From Nocardiopsis alba DSM 43377 (lineage in GTDB: Bacteria; Actinomycetota; Actinomycetes; Streptosporangiales; Streptosporangiaceae): a stretch of DNA of 64,000 nt. Made by a program: the position numbers and the translations under genes. Shown piece after piece: positions 35,768 to 43,128 of the stretch. A model generated the notes under the pieces. The model saw nothing but the letters and a program-made list of their open reading frames with translations. It made no database searches and was not told the DNA's origin. How positions within the stretch are numbered: position 1 is the first letter of the stretch; each line of letters begins with the position of its first letter. Location of the stretch: positions 1 through 64,000 of the forward strand of contig NZ_ANAC01000010.1 in NCBI RefSeq assembly GCF_000341225.1, written 5' to 3'.

Positions 35768-36820
35768 CTAGAACCCCTCGACCTCGTCCCGACCGGCCTC
35801 GGAGAGGAGACCGTTGAGCGGGTCGAGCGCGTAGATCCCCTCCAGGTCGACCGGGTCGAGCAGGCCGACCGCCTCGGCGTGCTCGGCCCCGCCCCGCAGG
35901 GAGGCGGCGATCGGGTCGACGGTGAAGGTGACGTTGTCGAAGGCCGAGGCGACCACCTCGGGGTCGGGCTCGCTACCGGTGAGCGCCCCCAGGTGGGCGA
36001 TGGTCGCCCTCTGAGCCTCCTCAGGGTCCTCGTTGACGCGGTCGACCGTCTCGATGTGACCGCGCAGCAGATCCTCCACGATCTCCGGGTTGTCCTCCAG
36101 GAAGTCCGCGTTGACGATCAGGTGGGTGGTCACGAAGGCACCGTCGGTCTCGGGCCACAGGTCGGCCTCGTCCACGAGGACCTTTCCGCCGGCCTCGTCG
36201 ACCAGACGGCTCAGGTGCGGTTCGGGGACCCAGGCCCCATCGATCTCACCGAGGACGAAGGCGTCGACGATCTCGGCGTTGCCCTGGGGGACGATCGACA
36301 GATCGCCGCCGCCCTCGGTGTCGACCTCCCACCCCTGCTCCTCGGCGAACCAGCGCAACGCCACGTCCTGGGTGTTGCCGAGCTGGGGCGTGGACAGGGT
36401 GGCGCCCGGCAGGTCCTCGATCCCGTCGATCCCCTCGCGCACGACCAGACCGGCCCCGCCCGAGGTGGAGCCGGCGATGACCCGCAGGGCCGTGCCCCCC
36501 GATTGGGACCAGCCGTTGACGGCCGGGTTGGGGCCGATGAAGGTCGCGTCGATCTCCCCGGAGAAGAGCGCGTTGATGGCGTCCGGACCGGCGTTGAAGG
36601 TCTGGGTGGACAGCTCCACGTCGCCGAGGGCGTCCGCGAGATAGCCCTCCTCCACCCCGACCAGGGCCGGCGCGTGGGTGATGTTCGGGAAGTAGCCGAG
36701 GGTGAGGGTGTCGACCCCGCCCACCCCTCCGCCGTCGTCGGCCCCTCCGCATCCGGAGGCGAGCAGACCGATGGCCGCCGCGGCGGCGACGGACGAGAGC
36801 ACAGGGGTACGCATACGCAT
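35768..36820 (-). CDS. Sulfonate-type ABC substrate-binding lipoprotein (copy 2)
   Basis: 350 residues from ATG 36820 (GAAGGA upstream). The lipobox is LLASGC. It aligns nearly end to end with copy 1: LTLGYFPNITHAPALVGVEEG, FSGEIDATFIGPNPAVNGW, LGEIDGAWVPEPHLSRL and a matching GIYALDPLN tail. It has no ATPase or permease of its own, so it probably feeds the SsuBC complex encoded downstream with a second ligand range. Its promoter block is nearly identical to that of copy 1, showing that gene and promoter were duplicated together. Confidence 0.88.
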   Translation of the reverse strand: MRMRTPVLSSVAAAAAIGLLASGCGGADDGGGVGGVDTLTLGYFPNITHAPALVGVEEGYLADALGDVELSTQTFNAGPDAINALFSGEIDATFIGPNPAVNGWSQSGGTALRVIAGSTSGGAGLVVREGIDGIEDLPGATLSTPQLGNTQDVALRWFAEEQGWEVDTEGGGDLSIVPQGNAEIVDAFVLGEIDGAWVPEPHLSRLVDEAGGKVLVDEADLWPETDGAFVTTHLIVNADFLEDNPEIVEDLLRGHIETVDRVNEDPEEAQRATIAHLGALTGSEPDPEVVASAFDNVTFTVDPIAASLRGGAEHAEAVGLLDPVDLEGIYALDPLNGLLSEAGRDEVEGF

Positions 36821-36854
36821 GGGGGTCCTTCGAAGGTCGGAGCCTGACAGGAAA

Positions 36855-36883
36855 ACTCTACTTAATGAGTAGGTTTTGTGGAA
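36855..36883 (-). promoter_or_regulatory. ssuA-2 promoter with sulfur-box palindrome
   Basis: Minus-strand TTCCAC (36883-36878) and TAGAGT (36860-36855), 17-base spacer, with CTACT-TAATG-AGTAG at 36858-36872. The geometry is identical to the copy-1 promoter. Confidence 0.65.
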
Positions 36884-36972
36884 GATCGGATGAACCCACC
36901 CACCGTGACCTGCGCCACTCCCATGCCCCCTCCGAAAACACGAAGGCCCGGACCACCTGGCCCGGGCACGCG

Positions 36973-37007
36973 AAGGGGCGGCGGGGTCGAGGACCCCGCC
37001 GCCCCTT
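36973..37007. terminator. Terminator hairpin after metQ
   Basis: Perfect 16-base stem AAGGGGCGGCGGGGTC (36973-36988) / complement (36992-37007) with a three-base loop, 39 bases beyond the metQ stop on the minus strand. Confidence 0.6.
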
Positions 37008-37045
37008 TCGAAGGACGTCGTGGACGGGACCACGACGCCCGAGGA

Positions 37046-37906
37046 TCACTCGATGGGCTCGCCATCGGCGTCGACGGCCAGGACGACTCCCTGCCAGGTC
37101 TCCTGGATGTAGTCCAGGACCCGCTCGTCGTGGAGCAGGTCGGCCAGGATCCGGATGCGCTCGTCGTCGCTGTTCTCCGCCAGGACCACGAGGCCGTTGG
37201 CGTACTTCTCGACGTAGTCGTCGCCCTCGGGCTCCCAGGCCAGGACCTCGGCCTCGTCGGTCAGCCCCGCCTCGATGGCGTAGTTGCCGTTGACGATCGC
37301 GGCGTCGGTGTCGGCGATCGAACGCGGGATCTGGGCCGCCTCCAGGGGTCGGATCTCCAGGTCGCGCGGGTTGTCGGTGATGTCCTTCTCGGTGGCGGTC
37401 TCACCGGCGTCGGGGTCGACGGTGATCAGACCCTCGGCCTCCAGGATGCCCAGCGCGCGGTTCAGGTTGGCGGGGTCGTTGGGGACCGCGATCTCGGCGC
37501 CGTCGGGCAGTTCGGCGACGTCGTCGACCTGCTCGGAGTACAGACCCAGACGCTCGATGTGCACGTCGGTGAGGTACTCGAGGTCGGCGTCGGGGCCGTT
37601 CTCGACCCACTCGTTCAGGAACGAGCGGTGCTGGAAGTAGTTGGCGTCGAGGTCGCCGTCGACCAACTGGGCGTTGGGCGTGTTGTAGTCGGCGATCTCC
37701 ACGATGTCCAGCTCCAGGCCGGCCTCCTCGGCGAGGTTCTCGTCGATGAAGGCGAGGATGTCGCCGTGCGGGACCGGGCTGACGCCGACGCGAAGCGGAC
37801 CCTGACCGTCCTCGGAGGCCTCGGAGGCCTGCTCACTGGGGGCACCGCAGGCGGCGACGGCGAAGACGAGGGCGGCCGCACCGATGAGGGTGGAGGTCGT
37901 GCGCAT
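37046..37906 (-). CDS. metQ: MetQ/NlpA-family methionine-binding lipoprotein (orphan)
   Basis: 286 residues, ATG with AAGGAGT upstream. Lipobox AVAAC. LRVGVSPVPHGDILAFI, ADYNTPNAQLVDGDLDANYFQH, HIERLGLYS, IAVPNDPANLNRAL and the late YANGLVVLAEN are characteristic of NlpA/MetQ proteins that deliver L- or D-methionine to MetNI. No metN or metI is in the window, so it must work with a transporter encoded elsewhere. Alone among its neighbours it has its own sulfur box, about 120 bases upstream. Confidence 0.9.
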   Translation of the reverse strand: MRTTSTLIGAAALVFAVAACGAPSEQASEASEDGQGPLRVGVSPVPHGDILAFIDENLAEEAGLELDIVEIADYNTPNAQLVDGDLDANYFQHRSFLNEWVENGPDADLEYLTDVHIERLGLYSEQVDDVAELPDGAEIAVPNDPANLNRALGILEAEGLITVDPDAGETATEKDITDNPRDLEIRPLEAAQIPRSIADTDAAIVNGNYAIEAGLTDEAEVLAWEPEGDDYVEKYANGLVVLAENSDDERIRILADLLHDERVLDYIQETWQGVVLAVDADGEPIE

Positions 37907-38016
37907 GGGCACTCCTTGGTGATCGTGGGACGGAGGATCGCGGACGGCGCCCGAGGCCGACGGTGGCCGGCCGCGACGCACCCGCGTGCCGCGGGGAACG
38001 CTGAAGCGCTGCTCAG

Positions 38017-38040
38017 AGACTAGCCGACCTTATTGGTAGG
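38017..38040 (-). promoter_or_regulatory. metQ promoter with sulfur box
   Basis: Plus-strand CCGACCTTATTGGTAGG (38024-38040) is an imperfect palindrome matching CWACY-N5-RGTAG in its half-sites. On the minus strand TAGTCT (38022-38017) follows as a -10 for metQ. Confidence 0.5.
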
Positions 38041-38094
38041 AAATTTCCCTTTCGACCGTCTTGAGCGTGGCGTTCCCCACAGAGAACAGATTAC

Positions 38095-38123
38095 CAACTA
38101 ATCCGGTAGATATTACATACAAT
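38095..38123 (+). promoter_or_regulatory. Sulfur box and -10 before the winged-helix regulator gene
   Basis: CAACT-AATCC-GGTAG (38095-38109), then TACAAT (38118-38123), 18 bases before the ATG at 38142. It shares the gap with the metQ box, so one regulator could control both directions. Confidence 0.5.
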
Positions 38124-38141
38124 CCGGCGCATCATGGGACC

Positions 38142-38672
38142 ATGCTCAGCGCACACACCGCCTCCCCCGGAGCCGACCGTCGTCCCGCCGCACCGCGAGC
38201 ACCTCTGACCGTCGCCCCCGCCTCCGGTGACGGCCCTCACGAGTCGGAGCACTCCCTCCTCGGCGTCCTGCCCCTCCCCGAGAGCGGGCGCTACATGCTG
38301 GTCTACGGGGTCATCGTGGACGAACCCCACCCCCGCGACCGCCCGGTCCCGCCCGAGGTGGAGGCCTGCCCCCTGTTCCTGGACCGGGGCGCCCGGAGGG
38401 TCTGGGCCCGGGGCGCCGAGGTCGAACTGACCTACCAGGAGTACGAGCTCCTGGACCGCCTGACCGCCTCCCCCGGACGGGCGGTCACCCGCGCCGAACT
38501 CCTGGAGCGGATCTGGGGCTCGGGCCGTGATCTCCATTCGCGCACCATCGACGTGCACATCCACCGACTGCGGCGCAAACTCGGGGCCGCCGGAGAGCAC
38601 ATCGTCACGGTCCGGAAGGTGGGCTACATCTACCGCGGGCCGCAACCACCGAACCCGCCCCGAGAGAACTGA
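38142..38672 (+). CDS. Receiver-less OmpR/PhoB-type winged-helix regulator
   Basis: 176 residues from ATG 38142; a longer frame begins 27 codons earlier but would cross the promoter. The C-terminal domain (about 85-170) is a complete trans_reg_C winged helix: ELTYQEYELLDRLTASPGRAVTRAELLERIWG and RTIDVHIHRLRRKLG, then VRKVGYIYRG. The N-terminal 80 residues are Pro/Ala-rich plus a short strand (YMLVYGVIVDEP) and lack the Asp-pocket of a receiver, so it is not a two-component response regulator. Its place in the sulfur cluster makes it a candidate local regulator. Confidence 0.82.
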   Translation: MLSAHTASPGADRRPAAPRAPLTVAPASGDGPHESEHSLLGVLPLPESGRYMLVYGVIVDEPHPRDRPVPPEVEACPLFLDRGARRVWARGAEVELTYQEYELLDRLTASPGRAVTRAELLERIWGSGRDLHSRTIDVHIHRLRRKLGAAGEHIVTVRKVGYIYRGPQPPNPPREN

Positions 38673-38674
38673 CC

Positions 38675-38712
38675 GGGGCCGGCCGCCACGAGCGCCCGTG
38701 GCGGCCGGCCCC
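38675..38712. terminator. Bidirectional terminator hairpin
   Basis: Perfect 15-base stem GGGGCCGGCCGCCAC (38675-38689) / complement (38698-38712), eight-base loop, followed by TTCTCG, between the convergent regulator and exporter genes. Confidence 0.75.
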
Positions 38713-38768
38713 TTCTCGTCGGCCGTGCGAGGGCCCGCGTCGATCCGAGCGCGGGCCCCGACCCCGTC

Positions 38769-39923
38769 TCAGAGCGTCACTCCCCGGAAGAGCACGACCG
38801 CCAGCAGCAGGCCCACCACCAGGTTGAAGACCGTCGCGGCCGCGAAGACGCCGATCGGCCTCCAGCCCGCCTCGCGCAACGAACCGGCCTTGAACTCCAG
38901 GCCGATGCTGGTGAAGGCGGCGATGAGGAACCAGTCGCGCAGCGCCTTGGCGGTGTCCAGCCCCGCCTGGGCGTCCCCGGGGGCGTTGTCGGCCCACAGG
39001 GTGGCCACCACCGAGGCGATCAGGAAGCCCAGCACGAACTTGGGGAAACGGTCCCACAGGGCACGGACCCCGGGACGGTTCGCCCGCCCTTCCGGAGCGA
39101 CCTTGACGGCGAAGTAGGCGGTGAGCAGCACGGCCACCACCCCCATCAGGACGTTCTGGGTGGACTTGACGATGGAGGCGATCTGGAGCGCCTCCTCCCC
39201 CACGATCGCCCCGGAGGCGGCCACCGCCGCCGTGGTGTCGATGTTGCCGCCGATCCAGGCCCCGGCCTGGGCCCCACTGAGCCCGAACACCTCGACCAGC
39301 CAGGGCAGCAGGAAGATCGAGGGGACCGCGAACAGGATGACCAGACCGGCGGTGTAGGCGAGCTGCTCCCGCCTGGCCTGCACCGCCCCGGCCGCGGCGA
39401 TCGCGGCACTGACCCCGCAGATCGACACCGAGGAGGCCAGGAGCGCCCGGAGCCGGTCGTCCAGACCGACCCTGCCCCCGAGCCACCAGGTGAACAGGAA
39501 CACCGAGGTGACCAGGGCCAGCGCCTGAAGGACCGCCGGACCCGCGGCGCGGACGATCACGTCGAACAGGACGGTCGAGCCGAGCAGGACCAGACCGGTC
39601 TTGATGAGGAACTCGGTCCGGAACGCCGGCGCCAACCGATCGCGCAGCCCGAGCAGGGACAGGATCAGGTTGCCGAGCAGCCCCAGGACGATCGCGTACA
39701 CGGGGTACTCGACCGCGTCGGCGAACCCGGCCAGGGCGGTGCCCTCCGCCAGTTCGGGGACGCGGGACTCCAGGAAACGGGTGGTGGCGGCGAGCCCCAG
39801 GACGACCGCCAGGCCCACCGCCGTCCATGACCAGAGGGCGAGGGGGTTCCGCCGCTCGGGCGGGGAGGAGGGTGTGGAATCGGAGGCGTCGACGCTCTCG
39901 ACGGAGGGACGTTCGACGCTCAT
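38769..39923 (-). CDS. YeiH/UPF0324-family membrane protein, putative sulfate or sulfite exporter
   Basis: 384 residues, about ten membrane helices after a Ser/Pro-rich cytoplasmic tail. Family phrases include FRTEFLIKTGLVLLGSTVLF, SSVSICGVSAAIAAAGAV, WIGGNIDTTAAVAASGAI and FTSIGLEFKAGSLREAGW. Members are often annotated as sulfate exporters and cluster with sulfur genes; biochemical proof is sparse. It is the last gene of a four-gene chain of ATGA overlaps starting with cysteine dioxygenase, which supports disposal of sulfite or sulfate from cysteine oxidation. Confidence 0.88.
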   Translation of the reverse strand: MSVERPSVESVDASDSTPSSPPERRNPLALWSWTAVGLAVVLGLAATTRFLESRVPELAEGTALAGFADAVEYPVYAIVLGLLGNLILSLLGLRDRLAPAFRTEFLIKTGLVLLGSTVLFDVIVRAAGPAVLQALALVTSVFLFTWWLGGRVGLDDRLRALLASSVSICGVSAAIAAAGAVQARREQLAYTAGLVILFAVPSIFLLPWLVEVFGLSGAQAGAWIGGNIDTTAAVAASGAIVGEEALQIASIVKSTQNVLMGVVAVLLTAYFAVKVAPEGRANRPGVRALWDRFPKFVLGFLIASVVATLWADNAPGDAQAGLDTAKALRDWFLIAAFTSIGLEFKAGSLREAGWRPIGVFAAATVFNLVVGLLLAVVLFRGVTL

Positions 39924-40069
39924 GGGATCAGCCCCGCCGGGATGACTCCGGCCAAGGCCAGTCCGAGTAGGACGAGGCCGGTGAGGGTGGCCGCCCAGTC
40001 CTCACCGATCCGGAAGCCTCGACGTGCGGGTGGGGACTCGGGCGTTGGGGTGGAGGGTGTCTCGCTCAT
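39920..40069 (-). CDS. 49-residue membrane protein of the cysteine-oxidation operon
   Basis: A Pro/Ser/Thr-rich tail (SETPSTPTPESPPARRGFRIGED), then one membrane helix (about 27-47, AATLTGLVLLGLALAGVIPA). Its ATG overlaps the rhodanese stop and its TGA overlaps the exporter ATG (four bases each), so it is translated within the operon. It may be a subunit or chaperone of the YeiH-type exporter. Function unknown. Confidence 0.75.
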   Translation of the reverse strand: MSETPSTPTPESPPARRGFRIGEDWAATLTGLVLLGLALAGVIPAGLIP

Positions 40070-40503
40070 GTCCTTCTCGTTCTCCGGGCGCGAGAACGCC
40101 CGGCTCGGGGGGATGGTCGGGAGTGCGGTGGGGTGACCGGAAGGCCGTCGGCCTTCCACGCCCGGAAGCCGCCGACCAGGTCGGTGGCCCGGGGCAGCCC
40201 CAGACGGTGGAGGCCGACGGCGGCCAGGCTGGAGGCGTAGCCCTCGTTGCAGAAGAGCACGATGTGCCGATCGGTCGAGTCCGCCTCGGGGATCCGGTCG
40301 GGGCCGGTGGGATCCAGCCGCCATTCCAGGACGTTGCGGTCGATGACCAGGGCGCCGGGGATCTCGCCCTCGGCCTCGCGGTCGGTCACCGGGCGGATGT
40401 CGACCAGAAGGGCTCCCCGGTCCACGGCGCGCCGTGCCTCCTTCGGTTCCAGGCGCCGCAGAGCGGATCGTTCGCGGGCCAGGAGTCGGTCGATCGCGCT
40501 CAT
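40066..40503 (-). CDS. Rhodanese-domain sulfurtransferase
   Basis: 145 residues from ATG 40503, which overlaps the dioxygenase stop as ATGA. LEPKEARRAVDRGALLVDIRPVTDREAEGEIPGALVID is read here as separate strand and loop phrases of a single rhodanese domain; VLFCNEGYASSLAA holds the active-site Cys in a six-residue loop, and LVGGFRAWKADGLPV closes the fold. Rhodaneses move sulfane sulfur through a Cys persulfide. The basic Arg-rich tail (about 125-145) is unusual. Confidence 0.88.
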   Translation of the reverse strand: MSAIDRLLARERSALRRLEPKEARRAVDRGALLVDIRPVTDREAEGEIPGALVIDRNVLEWRLDPTGPDRIPEADSTDRHIVLFCNEGYASSLAAVGLHRLGLPRATDLVGGFRAWKADGLPVTPPHSRPSPRAGRSRARRTRRT

Positions 40504-41072
40504 CGACCTCCCTCCTCCGACTCCGCCGGGGCTGTGGGGGCGGCCTCCAGCGTGGGGACGTCGGGCTCGGGGTCGGTGGTGAGGATGCTCCCGGTGCGAC
40601 GGAGCGTGCCCCCGTCGGTGACCTCGTAGTAGTGCATGGCGGTCAGCGGGGGCGAGTAGGCGTGCACGCTCACGGCCGGCGCGGTCGAGGTGTTGACGAC
40701 ATCGTGCACGTGCCCCAGAGGGAAGCGCCCTCCCTCGCCCTCGGCCAGGGTGCGTTCGCGGAGTCCGCCGTCCCAGTGGTGTTCGACCAGCTCGCCCGTG
40801 ACGACGGTGAGAGCTCCGAGCGAACCCGCGTGATCGTGCAGGCGGGTGGACTGGTCGGGGGTCCAGGAGATGAGCCAGACGTCGGTGTAGTCGTCCGCGC
40901 GCAGCCGGACCGACCAGCGTTCCTCCGCGTCGAAGTGGATCTCGTGAAGCCCCTGCCGGACCTCCTCCGCGATCTCGGCGGTCAACCCGGCCAGGCGGTC
41001 CAGGGTGAGCGGGGTCGGTGCGGCCGGTGCCGTTTCCGAGAGAGGGGAGGTGTCGATGTCGTTGACGGTCAT
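40500..41072 (-). CDS. Cysteine dioxygenase
   Basis: 190 residues from ATG 41072 (GAGAAGGAAC upstream). Cupin iron ligands are seen in STRLHDHAGSLGALTVVTGE (two His) and LGHVHDVVN (third His). HFDAEERWSVRLRADDY and SVHAYSPPLTAMHYYEV match bacterial CDO. The reaction is L-cysteine + O2 to cysteine sulfinate, which is then broken to pyruvate and sulfite. A 39-residue reading frame overlaps its start upstream. It heads the operon with rhodanese and a putative sulfur-oxyanion exporter, consistent with removal of excess cysteine. Confidence 0.9.
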   Translation of the reverse strand: MTVNDIDTSPLSETAPAAPTPLTLDRLAGLTAEIAEEVRQGLHEIHFDAEERWSVRLRADDYTDVWLISWTPDQSTRLHDHAGSLGALTVVTGELVEHHWDGGLRERTLAEGEGGRFPLGHVHDVVNTSTAPAVSVHAYSPPLTAMHYYEVTDGGTLRRTGSILTTDPEPDVPTLEAAPTAPAESEEGGR

Positions 41073-41188
41073 GTTCCTTCTCGCCTTGCCGGTGGTGTCG
41101 ATGGATCCTCGTGCGGCCACCGACAGTGCTCGTCGAAGGTGAGCGACCTGCTCCGGAACCGGAGACGTGGTATCGCGCTGCCTGCCAT
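41069..41188 (-). CDS. Putative 39-residue leader peptide overlapping cysteine dioxygenase
   Basis: Begins ATG GCA GGC AGC GCG at 41188 and ends TGA at 41069, overlapping the dioxygenase ATG as ATGA. It is Arg/Pro-rich (PRLRFRSRSLTFDEHCRWP) with a single Cys. No ribosome site precedes it, but TTTACT lies seven bases before the ATG, so it may be translated from a leaderless transcript. It could couple translation to the dioxygenase or sense a charged tRNA. I cannot exclude a chance frame. Confidence 0.4.
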   Translation of the reverse strand: MAGSAIPRLRFRSRSLTFDEHCRWPHEDPSTPPARREGT

Positions 41189-41210
41189 GCGCAGCAGTAA
41201 ACCACATTTC

Positions 41211-41225
41211 CTACAGGTTTAGTTG
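41211..41225. promoter_or_regulatory. Sulfur box upstream of the cysteine dioxygenase operon
   Basis: CTACA-GGTTT-AGTTG, a 4/5 + 4/5 match to CTACY-N5-RGTAG, with a further GGTAG at 41225. It sits just upstream of the TTTACT -10 candidate on the minus strand. Confidence 0.4.
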
Positions 41226-41284
41226 GTAGTTGTTCGGCGCGGCGCGCCACCTCCCCACCTGGAGCGAGACGCCCACGGCAAAGA

Positions 41285-41315
41285 TTCCCTACTTTATTGG
41301 TTGACAAACTATGAT
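41285..41315 (+). promoter_or_regulatory. Promoter and sulfur box of the sulfonate monooxygenase operon
   Basis: CTACT-TTATT-GGTTG (41289-41303) lies between TTCCCT (41285) and TATGAT (41310-41315). The stretch ATTCCCTACTTTATTGGT is almost identical to the box upstream of metY. Confidence 0.6.
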
Positions 41316-41847
41316 TACAGGACGCACAGTGGAGTCACGCCGACCGGAATCGCGGAGCCGGTCGGCCCGGACCGCTCTCGCACACCCCGTCCGAACCTCC
41401 TCACCGGACGGGACGGGCGAGGCGGATCCCGTTCCGGGTCGAGGCCGCTGCCATGCGCGGAGCAGCTCAGGACCTCGGCCCGGACGACCATCCTCGGCAT
41501 CACCCAAGAAAGGCCGCATCCGATGCCCGGAACACGTCACCCGGCCGGTCGCCACGCTCGGACGGCGGGCTCGATTCCGGCACCACCGATCGGCACAGAA
41601 CACGGGAAAACCTCTCTCACCTCCCATCTCACCGGCACGAGCACACGAATCGGTGGCGTACGAAGGACACGGGACGGGCAGGTACGCCCTGTCGGGTGAG
41701 ACCACCCGATCCACTCGGCCTCGCCGCACCGATGGTCGTCGTGGACGATCCGCACGACCGACCCCCGCTCTGATTTCATGCAATTCCAGTAGGAATTCAG
41801 GATCGGCGCCCCAGGGCGGCCGCGCACCAGTTCAGGAGGTTCCTTCC
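41316..41847 (+). other. Long untranslated leader (about 530 bp), no supported gene
   Basis: Between the boxed promoter and the first gene. It includes a palindrome AATTCC-AGTA-GGAATT at 41782-41797, 50 bases before the gene. Short frames exist, for example from ATG 41523 after AAGAAAGG, but their content is unconvincing. A second promoter, a leader peptide or a regulatory RNA are all possible. Confidence 0.4.
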
Positions 41848-43107
41848 TTGTCCGAGACGCTCCCCGGACCGGCGCCCGCCCCGACCACCGACACCGTCCC
41901 CCCGCGGACCATCGCCTCCATCGGCGAGGTGCTCGATGTCGCACGCTCCCTGCTGCCCTCCCTCTCCGAGGGGGCCGCCGAACGCGACCGGGACCGTGTC
42001 CTGCCCCATGGGCCCGTCCGTGAGATCTCCCGCTCCGGGCTGCTCGGCATCACCGTCCCCAGGGAACTGGGCGGCCTCGAGGCGCCCGCGAGCGTCGTCG
42101 CCGAGGTCCTGCGCCTGTTCGGCACGGTCGACCTGAGCCTGGCCCAGATCCTGCAACCGCACTTCTCCTTCCTGAACGCGCTGCGTCTGCGCGGAGGACG
42201 ACCGGCCCGCGAGCGCGTGTACGGCGACGTCCTCGCCGGTTCCCTGGTCTCCAACGCCCAGGCCGAGCGTTCGGGCAGGACCGCGCACACCCACACCACC
42301 CGGATCGAACCCGACGGCGACCACCACATCGTCGACGGCACCAAGTACTACGCCACCGGCTCCCTGTTCGCCGACTGGCTGGCGGTGGTCGCCCCGGCGC
42401 CCACCCCCGAGGGCCCCCGACCGCACATCGCGTTCGTGCGCGCCGACGACCCCCGGGTCCGGATCGAGGACGACTGGGCCGGCATGGGCCAACGCACCAC
42501 CGCCAGCGGCACCGTCCACCTGTCCGGGGTCCGGGTCGCGCCGGAGTTCGTCCTGGAGCACTACCGGACCTTCGAAGGACCCACCACCTACGGGGCCCAC
42601 GCCCAACTCCTGCACACCGCCATCGACGTCGGCGCGGCGCGCGGAGCCCTGGAGGAGGCCGCGGAGTTCGTCCGTACCAAGAGCCGCCCCTGGTTCGAGA
42701 GCGGGGTGGACCACGCGACCGAGGACCCGCTCCTGGTGCACCGCTTCGGTGAGCTGGAGGTACTGGTCCGCTCGGCCGAGGCCCTGCTGGAGACGGCGGC
42801 CGCCCGAGTGGACGTCGCCGACACGACACCGGTGGACGAGGACCCCCGAGCGGCCGAGACCGCCACCGCCGAGGCCTCGATCGCCGTGGCGGCCGCCAAG
42901 GTCGTCGGCGGCCGGGCCGCGGTCGACGTCTCCTCCGCCCTGTTCGAGGTGGCGGGCACCCGGGCCACGGCCGACGCCGCCGGCCTCCACCGCCACTGGC
43001 GCGACACCCGTACCCACACCGTCCACGACCCGGTGCGCTGGAAGGTCCAGCACATCGGCGAGTACTCCCTCAACCGTCGCCGCCCACCGCGGCACGGCCA
43101 GATCTGA
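41848..43107 (+). CDS. SfnB/DszC-like flavin monooxygenase (acyl-CoA dehydrogenase fold)
   Basis: 419 residues from TTG 41848, supported by AGGAGG at 41834-41839; the frame extends far upstream but only into low-complexity Arg/Pro-rich translation. Acyl-CoA-dehydrogenase-superfamily layout: GLLGITVPRELGGLEAPASV, VSNAQAERSGRTAH, GTKYYATGSLFADWLAV, DDWAGMGQRTTASGTV and the C-terminal helical bundle. DszC, SfnC and SfnB enzymes of this group use FMNH2 and O2 to attack organosulfur compounds such as sulfones. It is the first gene of the sulfonate operon. Confidence 0.88.
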   Translation: MSETLPGPAPAPTTDTVPPRTIASIGEVLDVARSLLPSLSEGAAERDRDRVLPHGPVREISRSGLLGITVPRELGGLEAPASVVAEVLRLFGTVDLSLAQILQPHFSFLNALRLRGGRPARERVYGDVLAGSLVSNAQAERSGRTAHTHTTRIEPDGDHHIVDGTKYYATGSLFADWLAVVAPAPTPEGPRPHIAFVRADDPRVRIEDDWAGMGQRTTASGTVHLSGVRVAPEFVLEHYRTFEGPTTYGAHAQLLHTAIDVGAARGALEEAAEFVRTKSRPWFESGVDHATEDPLLVHRFGELEVLVRSAEALLETAAARVDVADTTPVDEDPRAAETATAEASIAVAAAKVVGGRAAVDVSSALFEVAGTRATADAAGLHRHWRDTRTHTVHDPVRWKVQHIGEYSLNRRRPPRHGQI

Positions 43108-43128
43108 ACCGAAGGGCCGAGCACACCC

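Noticed and set aside
41301-41306. TTGACA as a -35 for the sulfonate operon
   Set aside because: No -10 lies 16-19 bases downstream; TATGAT at 41310 is too close. TTCCCT upstream with TATGAT fits better.
41311-41847. N-terminal 179-codon extension of the SfnB-like protein
   Set aside because: Low-complexity Arg/Pro/Ser translation; the TTG at 41848 has AGGAGG and gives the family length.
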